DNA of 64,000 bases from Terrimonas rubra (GCF_042686025.1 NZ_JBHUOZ010000003.1:1922001-1986000); one strand, 5' to 3'; counted from the first letter of the stretch, positions 17,388-25,553 are shown. Translations and numbers: made by a program. Notes: generated by a model not told the origin, from the letters alone.

Positions 17388-18083
17388 TTAGTGAATAAAT
17401 GCTTTTGTATCAACAGCAATGCCAGGGCTCATAGAGCTGGCCATGCTAATGCCTTTCAGGTAAGTACCTTTGGCAGTTGCAGGTTTTGCTTTAATGATAG
17501 CGTTGATAAACTCCTGGCTGTTTTCTACGATTTTCTCGGGTGAAAAACTTACACGGCCGATAGAAGCGTGAATGATACCGGTTTTGTCAACTTTAAAAGC
17601 GATTTTACCACCTTTTACTTCGTTAACGGCAGCAGCCACATCGTTAGTTACTGTACCGGTTTTAGGGTTTGGCATTAAGTTACGAGGACCTAATACTTTA
17701 CCTAATTTACCAATTTTAGGCATTACGGCAGGTGTAGCGATGATTACATCGATATCTGTCCAGCCACCTTCAATTTTGGTTACAAATTCGTCCAGACCTA
17801 CATAATCAGCACCTGCTTCCTGAGCAGCCGCTTCTTTATCAGGAGTACAAAGAACCAGTACTCTTTTGGTTTTACCGGTACCGTGAGGTAAGGTTACTGT
17901 ACCGCGGATAGCCTGGTCGGCTTTTTTAGGATCTACGCCTAAACGTACGTGTAAATCAACAGAAGCGTCAAATTTGGCGGTGTTGATTTCTTTCACTAAA
18001 GAAGAAGCATCTTTAAGTGAGTAAGCTTTATCAGCGTTAACTTTTCCGTTAACAGCTTTTCTTTTTTTGCTAATGAATGCCAT
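17388..18083 (-). CDS. rplA: 50S ribosomal protein L1
   Basis: L1-stalk protein that assists release of deacylated tRNA. Its 231 residues include VDLHVRLGVDPKKADQAIRG, the conserved RNA-binding LGKVLGPRNLMPNPKTGTVT and the C-terminal KGTYLKGISMASSMSPGI. Length and motifs are normal. It lies 54 bp downstream of rplK, and L1 is a known translational repressor of its own operon in other bacteria. Confidence 0.98.
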   Translation of the reverse strand: MAFISKKRKAVNGKVNADKAYSLKDASSLVKEINTAKFDASVDLHVRLGVDPKKADQAIRGTVTLPHGTGKTKRVLVLCTPDKEAAAQEAGADYVGLDEFVTKIEGGWTDIDVIIATPAVMPKIGKLGKVLGPRNLMPNPKTGTVTNDVAAAVNEVKGGKIAFKVDKTGIIHASIGRVSFSPEKIVENSQEFINAIIKAKPATAKGTYLKGISMASSMSPGIAVDTKAFIH

Positions 18084-18137
18084 GATAAATTCGTTTTAAA
18101 AAGTTCTTGTTACTGGTTGTGTGAACCAAGCGTATGC

Positions 18138-18581
18138 TTAGTTTTCCCAAGGTGCTTTACCTTCCACGTTAAGACCCATACTGCGGGCAGTACCGGCTAC
18201 CATTTTCATGGCGCTTTCTACAGTAAAACAGTTTAAATCGGGCATTTTGTCTTTAGCAATTGCCTCAATTTGCTCCCAGTTTACTTTGCCTACTTTCGCA
18301 CGGTTGCTTTCTTTAGAACCTTTTTGAATTTTAGCAGCTTCCATCAGCTGAATTGCTGCGGGAGGAGTTTTAATAACAAACTCAAAGCTTTTGTCGGAGA
18401 ATACGGTAATTAATACAGGAAGTATTTTACCTGGTTTGTCCTGCGTTCTTGCATTGAATTGCTTACAGAATTCCATGATGTTAACACCTTTGGAACCTAG
18501 AGCCGGACCGATGGGAGGTGCTGGATTAGCCTGGCCTCCTTTACACTGTAGCTTCACATAGCCACTGATTTCTTTTGCCAT
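18138..18581 (-). CDS. rplK: 50S ribosomal protein L11
   Basis: GTPase-centre protein of the 50S subunit. At 147 residues it has the Pro-rich N-terminal domain (NPAPPIGPALGSKGVNIMEF) and the C-terminal rRNA-binding domain ending in VAGTARSMGLNVEG. It is the first gene of a four-gene ribosomal operon. Unlike the usual arrangement it does not directly follow nusG: a sulfatase gene and a lipoprotein gene lie between. Its own promoter lies about 100 nt upstream, inside an inverted repeat. Confidence 0.98.
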   Translation of the reverse strand: MAKEISGYVKLQCKGGQANPAPPIGPALGSKGVNIMEFCKQFNARTQDKPGKILPVLITVFSDKSFEFVIKTPPAAIQLMEAAKIQKGSKESNRAKVGKVNWEQIEAIAKDKMPDLNCFTVESAMKMVAGTARSMGLNVEGKAPWEN

Positions 18582-18677
18582 TTCGTTTTAGATTTATTGG
18601 TTCAAGCGACCCATTCCAATTGGAAACGGGTCTCCCAAATTCCTCACAGCCTGTTTACAACAGGTATCGAAAGAACT

Positions 18678-18722
18678 AATTGGGGGTGCAAAGGTAAGAA
18701 AAAACCTATTGCACCCCCAATT
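18678..18722 (-). promoter_or_regulatory. rplK operon promoter inside a 14-bp inverted repeat
   Basis: On the minus strand a -7 box TACCTTTG (18689-18696) and a -33 TTG (18718-18720) are spaced by 21 nt, an excellent consensus match. Both overlap a perfect inverted repeat with 14-bp arms (AATTGGGGGTGCAA at 18678-18691 and its complement at 18709-18722), extended inward by AGGT/ACCT. The hairpin could also terminate the lipoprotein transcript, though no long U-run follows. Confidence 0.65.
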
Positions 18723-18749
18723 TTTATAAAAATTCTTTTAAATACGGCC

Positions 18750-19688
18750 TTATTGATACTCAATCACCAGTTTAGGAACCTTGGTTTGGTTAATAGGCGA
18801 ATGACTGGAAACAAATAGGCGGCTTGTTAAGATTGTTTCATTTACCAGTTTCAGTAAAAAGCCATAATTGGCGTTATTACTAACCATTGAAGCCACTATA
18901 TTTTTTACATCAACATTCACGTCAAGGCTGGATGAAGTGGTTGACGGTACTATTACCTGGTTAGCGGTATTACCGGCAGGCTGATTAAACCAGGTTAAAC
19001 CCGGATAAGTCCAACTGGCACTAGCCTGCTGTACGGCAAAGGAGTTATTGGCACCATAATTCGCATCAACCAAGTTCCCGTTTAAAACGGGCGGCGGATA
19101 AGAAAACAACTGGAGTTTTGCACTAACAATGGTAGCTGTAGCAGGAATACTGCTTAAATCAAATTTTAATATGCCTCTTGCAGAGTAAGGACGGCCGTTT
19201 TTTGTCCAGGCTACAAGTGCAATGTCGGGACTTACAGGCGAGGTTTCGTCCGCACCATCATAATTCACGAGTTTTATATCACCCGGACTATTCCGGGGAG
19301 CTAACGTAAGCGTAGTAATGGTGGTTTCGGGGTTCAGTACATTTACTTTCAGGGTATCAACGCCGGTGGCTCCGCCATCATCGGTAACCATTAATTGAAA
19401 AGTATAGGTACCGGCTACCAGATCTTTAATAACTGTAGAGGGTGATCCGGGGTTAACAATAACCGTTTCTTTCGGCCCGTTTACCTGGCTCCATAAATAG
19501 GCCACCACCTCACCATCGGCGTCGGCGCCCGAGCCGTTCACGGTAACAGTGTTGGTGGGTAAGGTAATTGTTTGCGAGGCTCCTGCATTTGCAACAGGAA
19601 CACTGTTGTTCAGGTAATCATTTTCTTTCTGACACGAAAAGAATACAATAGCGGTACTGATGGTAAGAATGATGTGCTTGAAATTCAT
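18750..19688 (-). CDS. PKD-domain and DNRLRE-type lipoprotein
   Basis: Secreted lipoprotein of 312 residues with a signal ending in FFSC (Cys19). Residues about 30-118 form a PKD/REJ-like Ig fold (VPVANAGASQTITLPTNTVT, GTYTFQLMVTDDGGATGVD). Residues about 150-310 resemble the DNRLRE beta-sandwich (RGILKFDLSSIPATATIVSA, then the closing KVPKLVIEYQ). Such modules are found in surface adhesins and polysaccharide-binding proteins, and no enzyme is evident. It interrupts the usual nusG-rplK order and has its own consensus promoter. Confidence 0.8.
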   Translation of the reverse strand: MNFKHIILTISTAIVFFSCQKENDYLNNSVPVANAGASQTITLPTNTVTVNGSGADADGEVVAYLWSQVNGPKETVIVNPGSPSTVIKDLVAGTYTFQLMVTDDGGATGVDTLKVNVLNPETTITTLTLAPRNSPGDIKLVNYDGADETSPVSPDIALVAWTKNGRPYSARGILKFDLSSIPATATIVSAKLQLFSYPPPVLNGNLVDANYGANNSFAVQQASASWTYPGLTWFNQPAGNTANQVIVPSTTSSSLDVNVDVKNIVASMVSNNANYGFLLKLVNETILTSRLFVSSHSPINQTKVPKLVIEYQ

Positions 19689-19709
19689 GGTGGTATTTTA
19701 TAAGTATAA

Positions 19710-19740
19710 CAAAACTAATAATTTAGAATAAGATGTTCAA
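19710..19740 (-). promoter_or_regulatory. Promoter of the PKD lipoprotein gene (TTG-N20-TAGTTTTG)
   Basis: Minus-strand TAGTTTTG at 19710-19717 with TTG (in TTTG) at 19738-19740, spaced by 20 nt. This is a full match to the Bacteroidota consensus, 22 nt before the ATG. Confidence 0.65.
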
Positions 19741-19831
19741 ACATACGCAGGAGAATTTTATTGTTTTTACCGGTTAAACCTATTTTATAACGGTTGAGTA
19801 AAATGATTTTAACATTTGTTTAATACAAATC

Positions 19832-21673
19832 CTATTTCTTCAAATAATCCTCATACATTTTCTGGAAGATGGCTTTGGCCGGCTGCAGGTTTCTATCAGA
19901 AGCATCCCCTATCGATTCCACAATACGTTTGGCTACGATATCAAATATCAAGCGTGATGAATCGGTGGCAAAACCCAGTCCGTCTTTATAATTGAACGAA
20001 GCCCAGTGCAGCGCTGTTGAGTCGGCCAGGTTTTTACTGAAAGGAAACAGGCCTTTACCAATGCCGAACTGCGAGGACAAAGTAGTAGCCAGGTCAATTT
20101 GTGACCCTACATGTGTTACTACCTTATTGGTTTGCTTTAACGCACCACCTAACCACAACATCGGGGTTCTGAAATTATCGGCCCGGTGGCCGGTTTCGGG
20201 TTTTGGATGGCCATGATCACCGATCATTACGATAACGGTATTATTCCACCAGGCCTGCTTTTTACACTGTTCAATAAAATCACCGATCACCGCATCCGTA
20301 TAATGCAGGGAGTTCAGGAATTTATTAGTTATATCCTCGCCATGAATAACTGTAGGCACCGGCGTTTCAAAAGGTTCGTGACTGGAAAGTGTAAGCCAGG
20401 TTCCGAAAAATGGTTTATTGATCCTTTGCAGCTCCAGTAATACCCGCTGTGCCACCACCCCATCATGAGCGCCCCACTTGGAGTTCATATCAGCGGCAGC
20501 AAAGGCCGATTTATCAATAATAGGATTATAACCACCATGCAGCAGGTAGGATTTAATATTGGCAAATTCCGGCTCACCGCCGTAAAAGAAAGGTGTGCTG
20601 TACCCTCTTTGCTTATATAAACCGGATAGTAACTGTAGTTTGTTTGATTTGGCCGGATTCTGGATCACCGAGCCTACGGGCAAAGCCGGGTAACCGCTTA
20701 AAATAGCCGGTACGCCTTTAGAAGTGCGGTCACCACTGGCGTATATATTACTGAAATATATACCTTCCTGTTTCAGCCGGTTAAAATTAGGGGTAACCTC
20801 TTCACCATTTACCTTTGCATGAATGGCTTTTTCGGTAAAACTTTCCCAAATGATCAGTAATACATTCACCGGGGCTCCGGGCCTTGTATTGATCCAGTAT
20901 TCCTGTTCACCTTTAGCGGCATATAAACTATCGGTTAAAGCCGCTATCTGGGTATCACCCATAAAATGGTAACTCTCCTCCTGCAGGTCATTTTGTTTAA
21001 CGGTACTCTGTACAAAATTCCATACTGCATTAATGGCACTGTGATTGGCGAAACTATTGGTAGAAAAGTAAACGGAACTCTGGTTCATAGGCGCCAGTTG
21101 TAAGCCGCCACGTATAGGAATAATTAACGAAACGGTTACTGCCAGCAATACAAGCGCTGTAACCCACCTGAACCGGTATTGCGGCGGAAAAAAAATATAT
21201 GTCAGCACCTTTTTAAAGCCGTACCAGCAAAGGGCTACTATGGCAATGAAAAATAAAGTGATCCAGAACAGCGGCAGGTGACTGATAGAAGCATACACTT
21301 CCTTGGGATTTGCCAAAAATACCAGTATATCATCATCAATCCTGAAGCCCCAGGCTTCATACAGGGAGCCATCGGATAAAACAATAAACGATACCAGTAA
21401 GAACACGATAAAACTGTATACTTTATACGGCTTTATGTTATTAAAATAAGGTATTACCAGCGACAACAGCACCATCAGGCATACAGGAGCTATTAAATAG
21501 GCGGTGGCTGAGGCATCCATCCGGAGCCCGTAAAAAAAACTCAGTGCTATATTGGCAACCCCCGCTTCTTTTGCAAGTGTCGGGTTATATACTACAAAAA
21601 CCAACCTGGCTAAAAAGAATATAACCAGCCATACCAAAAAGTACAGCAGCAGGAACTTCAGTTTATCTTTCAT
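19832..21673 (-). CDS. LtaS-type membrane sulfatase/phosphoglycerol transferase
   Basis: Inner-membrane enzyme of 613 residues with five N-terminal transmembrane helices (about 5-195) and an extracytoplasmic alkaline-phosphatase-like domain. Metal and catalytic motifs are NVLLIIWESFTEKAI, the nucleophile region GDRTSKGVPAILSGYP (the Thr being the likely nucleophile), and VIMIGDHGHPKPE. In Gram-negative bacteria, family members transfer phosphoglycerol or phosphoethanolamine to glycans or lipids, and the substrate here is unknown. Insertion of this gene between nusG and rplK breaks the classical operon. A terminator separates it from nusG, so it is not read through by default. Confidence 0.88.
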   Translation of the reverse strand: MKDKLKFLLLYFLVWLVIFFLARLVFVVYNPTLAKEAGVANIALSFFYGLRMDASATAYLIAPVCLMVLLSLVIPYFNNIKPYKVYSFIVFLLVSFIVLSDGSLYEAWGFRIDDDILVFLANPKEVYASISHLPLFWITLFFIAIVALCWYGFKKVLTYIFFPPQYRFRWVTALVLLAVTVSLIIPIRGGLQLAPMNQSSVYFSTNSFANHSAINAVWNFVQSTVKQNDLQEESYHFMGDTQIAALTDSLYAAKGEQEYWINTRPGAPVNVLLIIWESFTEKAIHAKVNGEEVTPNFNRLKQEGIYFSNIYASGDRTSKGVPAILSGYPALPVGSVIQNPAKSNKLQLLSGLYKQRGYSTPFFYGGEPEFANIKSYLLHGGYNPIIDKSAFAAADMNSKWGAHDGVVAQRVLLELQRINKPFFGTWLTLSSHEPFETPVPTVIHGEDITNKFLNSLHYTDAVIGDFIEQCKKQAWWNNTVIVMIGDHGHPKPETGHRADNFRTPMLWLGGALKQTNKVVTHVGSQIDLATTLSSQFGIGKGLFPFSKNLADSTALHWASFNYKDGLGFATDSSRLIFDIVAKRIVESIGDASDRNLQPAKAIFQKMYEDYLKK

Positions 21674-21717
21674 TAATACAATGCAGTTGTTTTATGGCAA
21701 ACAATTCAGCTTAAAAT

Positions 21718-21751
21718 TCAAAAGCCATCCAAAATTATGGATGGCTTTTGA
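21718..21751 (-). terminator. Intrinsic terminator after nusG
   Basis: Perfect 13-bp stem (TCAAAAGCCATCC / GGATGGCTTTTGA) with an 8-nt loop, 20 bp after the nusG stop on the minus strand. It ends the tuf-secE-nusG transcript before the sulfatase gene. Confidence 0.88.
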
Positions 21752-21770
21752 AAACGAAAAATCAATATGG

Positions 21771-22352
21771 CTAATTCAGTTTTTCAACCTGCATGTAGTT
21801 TAATTCTACAGGAGTTGAACGGCCAAATATTTTTACGGTAACTTTTAATTTTTTCTTCTCATCATTCACCTCTTCAATTACACCATTAAAGTCGTTAAAC
21901 GGACCTTCAATAATTTTAATGGTTTCGCCAACAATGAAAGGCTCACTCATGCTAACACCACCGGCCTCAGCCATCTCGTCCATCTTACCTAACATCTTAT
22001 TTACCTCTGCCTTACGCAATGCAATAGGATCATCTTTACCTAAAAAGTGAATAACACTGTTAGTACCACGGATCATATCACGCAGGTCATCGGATAATTT
22101 TCCCTCTACTACCTCTACCATTACATAACCGGGGTAATAGTTACGCTCACGCATTACTTTTTTACCGTTGGCTACCTTATACACTTTCTCTACAGGTAAA
22201 AAAACCTGTTTTACCATTTCACTCCAGCCACCACGGGATATCTCCTTATCTAAAAGTTCTTTTACTTTACGTTCTTTACCACTAACCACCCGTAGCACAA
22301 ACCACTTGGTTTCTTGTTCGGCTGGTTGTGTATGTTGAGTAGTTCCTTCCAT
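21771..22352 (-). CDS. nusG: Transcription termination/antitermination protein NusG
   Basis: RNA-polymerase-associated factor linking transcription to Rho and the ribosome. At 193 residues it has the NGN domain (KWFVLRVVSGKERKVKELL, RNYYPGYVMVEV) and a C-terminal KOW domain (EGPFNDFNGVIEEVN). The short acidic N-terminal extension is unremarkable. It lies 6 bp downstream of secE, followed by a strong terminator. Confidence 0.97.
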   Translation of the reverse strand: MEGTTQHTQPAEQETKWFVLRVVSGKERKVKELLDKEISRGGWSEMVKQVFLPVEKVYKVANGKKVMRERNYYPGYVMVEVVEGKLSDDLRDMIRGTNSVIHFLGKDDPIALRKAEVNKMLGKMDEMAEAGGVSMSEPFIVGETIKIIEGPFNDFNGVIEEVNDEKKKLKVTVKIFGRSTPVELNYMQVEKLN

Positions 22353-22358
22353 TACAAA

Positions 22359-22553
22359 TTAGAAAAGTTGTTTATAAACAAAATTCAATGCTCCACCGGT
22401 TAAAAAGTCCATCACCCAGATCATAGCTGTGATAATGATGGTAGCAACCAGCACAATCATGGTTGACTGCTGTAACTGATCCCAGTTTGGCCAGGTTACT
22501 TTTTCAGTAAGCTCCTTGTAACTGTCCTTAAAATAATTAACAATTTTTGTCAT
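22359..22553 (-). CDS. secE: Preprotein translocase subunit SecE
   Basis: Small subunit of the SecYEG channel in the inner membrane. The 64 residues hold the amphipathic helix VNYFKDSYKELTEKVTWPNW, with the invariant VTWP, and one transmembrane helix (MIVLVATIIITAMIWVMDFL). This is the minimal single-helix form. It is immediately followed by nusG, and tRNA-Trp lies upstream, as is common in this phylum. Confidence 0.96.
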   Translation of the reverse strand: MTKIVNYFKDSYKELTEKVTWPNWDQLQQSTMIVLVATIIITAMIWVMDFLTGGALNFVYKQLF

Positions 22554-22556
22554 TCC

Positions 22557-22640
22557 TATTAGGTTTAAAGTCTAAGGTTTAAGGTTTAAAGTGAAAAATA
22601 CATAAAGTTCAGCAACTGAAACATTAAACTTTAAACAATA
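22557..22640. repeat. GGTTTAA-rich spacer between tRNA-Trp and secE
   Basis: Low-complexity spacer with tandem AAGGTTT/GGTTTAA units followed by an inverted AAACTTTAAAC stretch. It contains no ORF. The tandem units and their inverted partner could fold into a hairpin between the processed tRNA and the secE message. Confidence 0.5.
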
Positions 22641-22652
22641 AACATCAATCCG

Positions 22653-22723
22653 CACGGGCACTAGGATTCGAACCCAGATCAAAGGTTTTGGAGACCCGTA
22701 TGCTACCGTTGCACCATGCCCGT
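22653..22723 (-). tRNA. tRNA-Trp (CCA)
   Basis: Cloverleaf of about 71 nt with acceptor ACGGGCA/TGCCCGT, a D-arm, an anticodon loop containing CCA, a T-arm GGGTTCGAATCC and discriminator G. No CCA tail is encoded. It lies between tuf and secE, the usual place in Bacteroidota. Confidence 0.95.
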
Positions 22724-22729
22724 AAAATT

Positions 22730-22767
22730 CAATTAGCTAATTAGCAAATTTGCTAATTAGCTAATTG
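22730..22767. repeat. Perfect 38-bp AT-rich palindrome downstream of tuf
   Basis: Two 19-bp arms without a spacer, centred on AAATTT and built from AATTAGCTAATTAGC. It lies 27 bp beyond the tuf stop and just before tRNA-Trp in transcription order. A near-copy occurs at 24423-24458. Possible roles are an mRNA 3' end hairpin or a processing site. Confidence 0.8.
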
Positions 22768-22794
22768 ATTATTTCAAAGAATTATATCAAATAA

Positions 22795-23982
22795 TTACTT
22801 GATGATTTCGGTAACCTGACCGGCACCTACTGTACGTCCACCTTCACGAATCGCAAATTTCAAACCTTTTTCCATTGCGATTGGCTGAATTAAGGTAACG
22901 TTGATGCTAGTGTTATCACCAGGCATAACCATCTCAGTTCCTTCGTTTAATTTAACTTCACCAGTTACGTCAGTTGTACGGAAGTAGAACTGAGGACGGT
23001 ATTTGTTAAAGAAAGGAGTGTGACGACCACCTTCGTCTTTGCTTAATACGTAAACTTCACCTTTAAACTCAGTGTGAGGAGTAATAGAACCTGGTTTTAC
23101 GATTACCATACCACGACGGATCTGGGTTTTCTCAATACCACGTAATAATAAACCTGCGTTGTCACCAGCTTCACCTTCGTCAAGAATTTTACGGAACATC
23201 TCAACACCAGTTACAGTAGAGTTCAGAGGGTTTTCAATTAAACCTACGATCTCAACAGGATCACCGGTTTTGATACGACCTCTTTCGATACGACCTGTAG
23301 CAACAGTACCACGACCAGTGATAGAGAATACGTCCTCAACACTCATCAGGAAAGGCAGATCAACCGGGCGGGGAGGTAAAGGAATCCAGTTATCAACTGC
23401 ATCCATTAACTCTTCGATAGATTTGATCCATTTTTCGTCGCCAGATAAAGCACCGGCAGCAGCACCACGGATAACCGGAGTATTGTCACCATCAAAGCCA
23501 CGCTTAGATAACTCTTCACGAACTTCAATTTCAACCAGCTCTAATAACTCTTCGTCATCAACCAGGTCAACTTTATTTAAAAATACAACCATTTTAGGTA
23601 CACCAACCTGTGCAGCCAAAAGGATGTGTTCTTTAGTTTGAGGCATAGGACCGTCAGTAGCAGCTACCACTAAGATAGCACCGTCCATCTGAGCAGCACC
23701 AGTGATCATATTTTTCACATAGTCAGCGTGACCAGGACAGTCAACGTGTGCATAGTGACGATTAGCAGTTTCATACTCTACGTGAGCAGTATTGATAGTA
23801 ATACCTCTCTCTTTTTCTTCAGGAGCTCCATCAATATCATCATATTTTTTTGCCTGCGCCAATCCTTTTTTCGCAAGGATCTCTGTGATAGCAGCAGTCA
23901 AAGTGGTTTTACCGTGGTCAACGTGACCAATGGTACCAATGTTTACGTGAGGTTTTTCCCTCTTAAAGGTCTCTTTTGCCAT
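22795..23982 (-). CDS. tuf: Elongation factor Tu
   Basis: GTPase that delivers aminoacyl-tRNA to the ribosome. At 395 residues it has G1 GHVDHGKTTLTAAI, the effector region EKERGITINTAHVEYET, G3 DCPGHADYVKNMITGAAQ and G4 NKVD, followed by the two beta-barrel domains (ending GGRTVGAGQVTEI). The sequence shows no loss of key residues. It lies downstream of four tRNA genes and one tRNA remnant, probably on one transcript that is processed to release the tRNAs. Confidence 0.99.
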   Translation of the reverse strand: MAKETFKREKPHVNIGTIGHVDHGKTTLTAAITEILAKKGLAQAKKYDDIDGAPEEKERGITINTAHVEYETANRHYAHVDCPGHADYVKNMITGAAQMDGAILVVAATDGPMPQTKEHILLAAQVGVPKMVVFLNKVDLVDDEELLELVEIEVREELSKRGFDGDNTPVIRGAAAGALSGDEKWIKSIEELMDAVDNWIPLPPRPVDLPFLMSVEDVFSITGRGTVATGRIERGRIKTGDPVEIVGLIENPLNSTVTGVEMFRKILDEGEAGDNAGLLLRGIEKTQIRRGMVIVKPGSITPHTEFKGEVYVLSKDEGGRHTPFFNKYRPQFYFRTTDVTGEVKLNEGTEMVMPGDNTSINVTLIQPIAMEKGLKFAIREGGRTVGAGQVTEIIK

Positions 23983-24128
23983 TTTATCGGTTTTTGAGTT
24001 GTGTTTTAACTAAATAAAAAATTTATGTTTTAGCCGCCAGCATTACTACTATCAGCTTTACTTGCGACGCTCCGTTCAGGGTTCTGTTCGCTCTTCAGCA
24101 GTTGGTACCCATCCCTTAACAAGAGTAG

Positions 24129-24200
<72 letters not shown>

Positions 24201-24278
24201 TTTTTGCTTGGATCACTGACCGTTGCTATACTGATGTACATCTTTCAGCATCAATCACTGTTTGTGGTCATTTACCAG

Positions 24279-24351
24279 AGCGGGAGACCGGGCTCGAACC
24301 GGCCACCTGAAGCTTGGAAGGCTACCGCTCTACCAAATGAGCTACTCCCGC
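24279..24351 (-). tRNA. tRNA-Gly (TCC)
   Basis: 73-nt cloverleaf: acceptor GCGGGAG/CTCCCGC, D-arm GCTC/GAGC, anticodon loop CTTCCAA (anticodon TCC) with one mismatch in the stem, T-loop TTCGAGC, discriminator T. Confidence 0.94.
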
Positions 24352-24422
24352 TTACATATCCATGATCATACAGGTTATTAACCAACGTACTAACATGTCT
24401 GTTTTTAGAAAGAACTTTATAA

Positions 24423-24458
24423 AATTAGCTAATTAGCAGATCTGCTAATTAGCTAATT
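24423..24458. repeat. Perfect 36-bp AT-rich palindrome between tRNA-Gly and tRNA-Tyr
   Basis: Two 18-bp arms (AATTAGCTAATTAGCAGA and its complement) centred on AGATCT. It is almost the same sequence as the palindrome at 22730-22767 but with a different centre. It lies six bases from the 3' end of tRNA-Tyr. Confidence 0.8.
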
Positions 24459-24463
24459 GATCG

Positions 24464-24546
<83 letters not shown>

Positions 24547-24581
24547 AAACCAAAGTATCGTTATTGCTAACCATACCTTAG

Positions 24582-24654
24582 AGCCGAAAACTGGAGTCGA
24601 ACCAGCGACCTACTGATTACAAATCAGTTGCTCTACCAACTGAGCTATTTCGGC
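24582..24654 (-). tRNA. tRNA-Thr (TGT)
   Basis: 73-nt cloverleaf: acceptor GCCGAAA/TTTCGGC, D-arm GCTC/GAGC, anticodon stem CTGAT/ATCAG with loop TTGTA containing anticodon TGT, T-arm CTGG/CCAG, discriminator T. Its 5' half is nearly identical to the tRNA remnant next to it. Confidence 0.95.
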
Positions 24655-24674
24655 GGTTAACCTATTTAACAGCA

Positions 24675-24748
24675 ATCAGTAGAAAAATCGAACAAGCGAC
24701 CTCCCCGGTGGTTAACCGGGATGCTCTACCAACTGAGCTATTTTCGGT
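24675..24748 (-). pseudogene. Decayed tRNA, Thr-like 5' half with an AAC anticodon
   Basis: The 5' half (CCGAAAATAGCTC, then AGTTGGTAGAGC) copies the adjacent tRNA-Thr(TGT). The anticodon arm is an intact CCCGG/CCGGG stem with loop TTAACCA, giving the odd anticodon AAC. The T-stem no longer pairs (GCTTG against TTTCT), and the acceptor strands CCGAAAA and ACTGATT do not match. It is therefore almost surely non-functional as a tRNA. It is first in the transcript after the promoter. Confidence 0.75.
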
Positions 24749-24815
24749 GTATAAAGAATTTAAAGAACTTTAGTTTTTTCCCTTCTTACGGACAGTACCG
24801 TCGTTTTTGGGAAGG

Positions 24816-24843
24816 CAAAGGTAAGGGAATTTGATAATTGCAA
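24816..24843 (-). promoter_or_regulatory. Promoter of the tRNA-tuf-secE-nusG operon
   Basis: Minus-strand TACCTTTG (24816-24823) with TTG in a T-run at 24841-24843, spaced by 17 nt. This is a complete match to the Bacteroidota consensus at the position expected for a strong stable-RNA promoter. Confidence 0.75.
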
Positions 24844-24934
24844 AAACTTTAAATAAACTTTTTTTTTGTTTGTTATCAACGTGTTGTGAATAAGTACCCC
24901 TTTGCTGTAAGTTTTTTATTACAACGTACCATTT

Positions 24935-25507
24935 TTACACCACCCTTATATCGTATTTGGCCAGCAGGCCCATGGCTCCCTGCACCGAAAATTTTGCCTT
25001 TTTTATTTTGTTTTTCTCAGGGTCAAGGGTGTACCCGAATGCCGTACCCAGGTCCGCTTTTTCCAGGTTGGTACGGTCAAACATAGCCCCCGACAGATCG
25101 CAGCCCGTAAATACCGCCTCACTTATATTGGCTTCGGTAAAATCAACTTCGCTCAGTGTACACTGGTCAAAGATCGTTTTCGGCATTTTACGCTGGTAAA
25201 ACACCGACATGTTCAACTGGCATTTTTCAAAACCCACTTCAAATAAAAAGTCGCTGCAATGCTCAAAATGTAAACCCAGCATTTTGCAATTCTTAAATTT
25301 TACATCTTTAAAAGCTGTCTGCCCCAGTAAAGCCAGGCTCAGGTTACAGGTGTCAAATTCACATTCGGTAAATGCTATCTGGGATAAGTTGGACTGCGTA
25401 AAATCACAGTTCTTAAAAGTACAGTTATCATATTCTGCCCTGGGTAAGGGCGCAACCGTGTAATTGATCTTTTCAAAAACCTGATCTTCAATATAATTGG
25501 TACTCAT
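24935..25507 (-). CDS. Pentapeptide-repeat protein
   Basis: Right-handed quadrilateral beta-helix protein of 190 residues. Most of the chain follows the A(D/N)LXX-type repeat, for example FKNCDFTQSNLSQIAFTEC, VDFTEANISEAVF and MFDRTNLEKADLG. Qnr and McbG proteins of this fold mimic DNA and protect type II topoisomerases, but many chromosomal relatives have no known function, so quinolone protection is not claimed. An 11-bp hairpin lies just before the start codon. Confidence 0.88.
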   Translation of the reverse strand: MSTNYIEDQVFEKINYTVAPLPRAEYDNCTFKNCDFTQSNLSQIAFTECEFDTCNLSLALLGQTAFKDVKFKNCKMLGLHFEHCSDFLFEVGFEKCQLNMSVFYQRKMPKTIFDQCTLSEVDFTEANISEAVFTGCDLSGAMFDRTNLEKADLGTAFGYTLDPEKNKIKKAKFSVQGAMGLLAKYDIRVV

Positions 25508-25516
25508 TGTAAACAG

Positions 25517-25553
25517 GATGGTACCGGGTTGGTTTTAATACACCGGTACCATC
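25517..25553 (-). promoter_or_regulatory. Leader hairpin before the pentapeptide-repeat gene
   Basis: Perfect 11-bp inverted repeat (GATGGTACCGG / CCGGTACCATC) with a 15-nt loop. It ends nine bases upstream of the ATG on the minus strand. There is no U-run after it, so a translational or processing role fits better than termination. Confidence 0.5.

Noticed and set aside
24675..24748. Functional tRNA-Val(AAC)
   Set aside because: Neither the T-stem nor the acceptor stem can pair, and AAC is not a usual bacterial anticodon.
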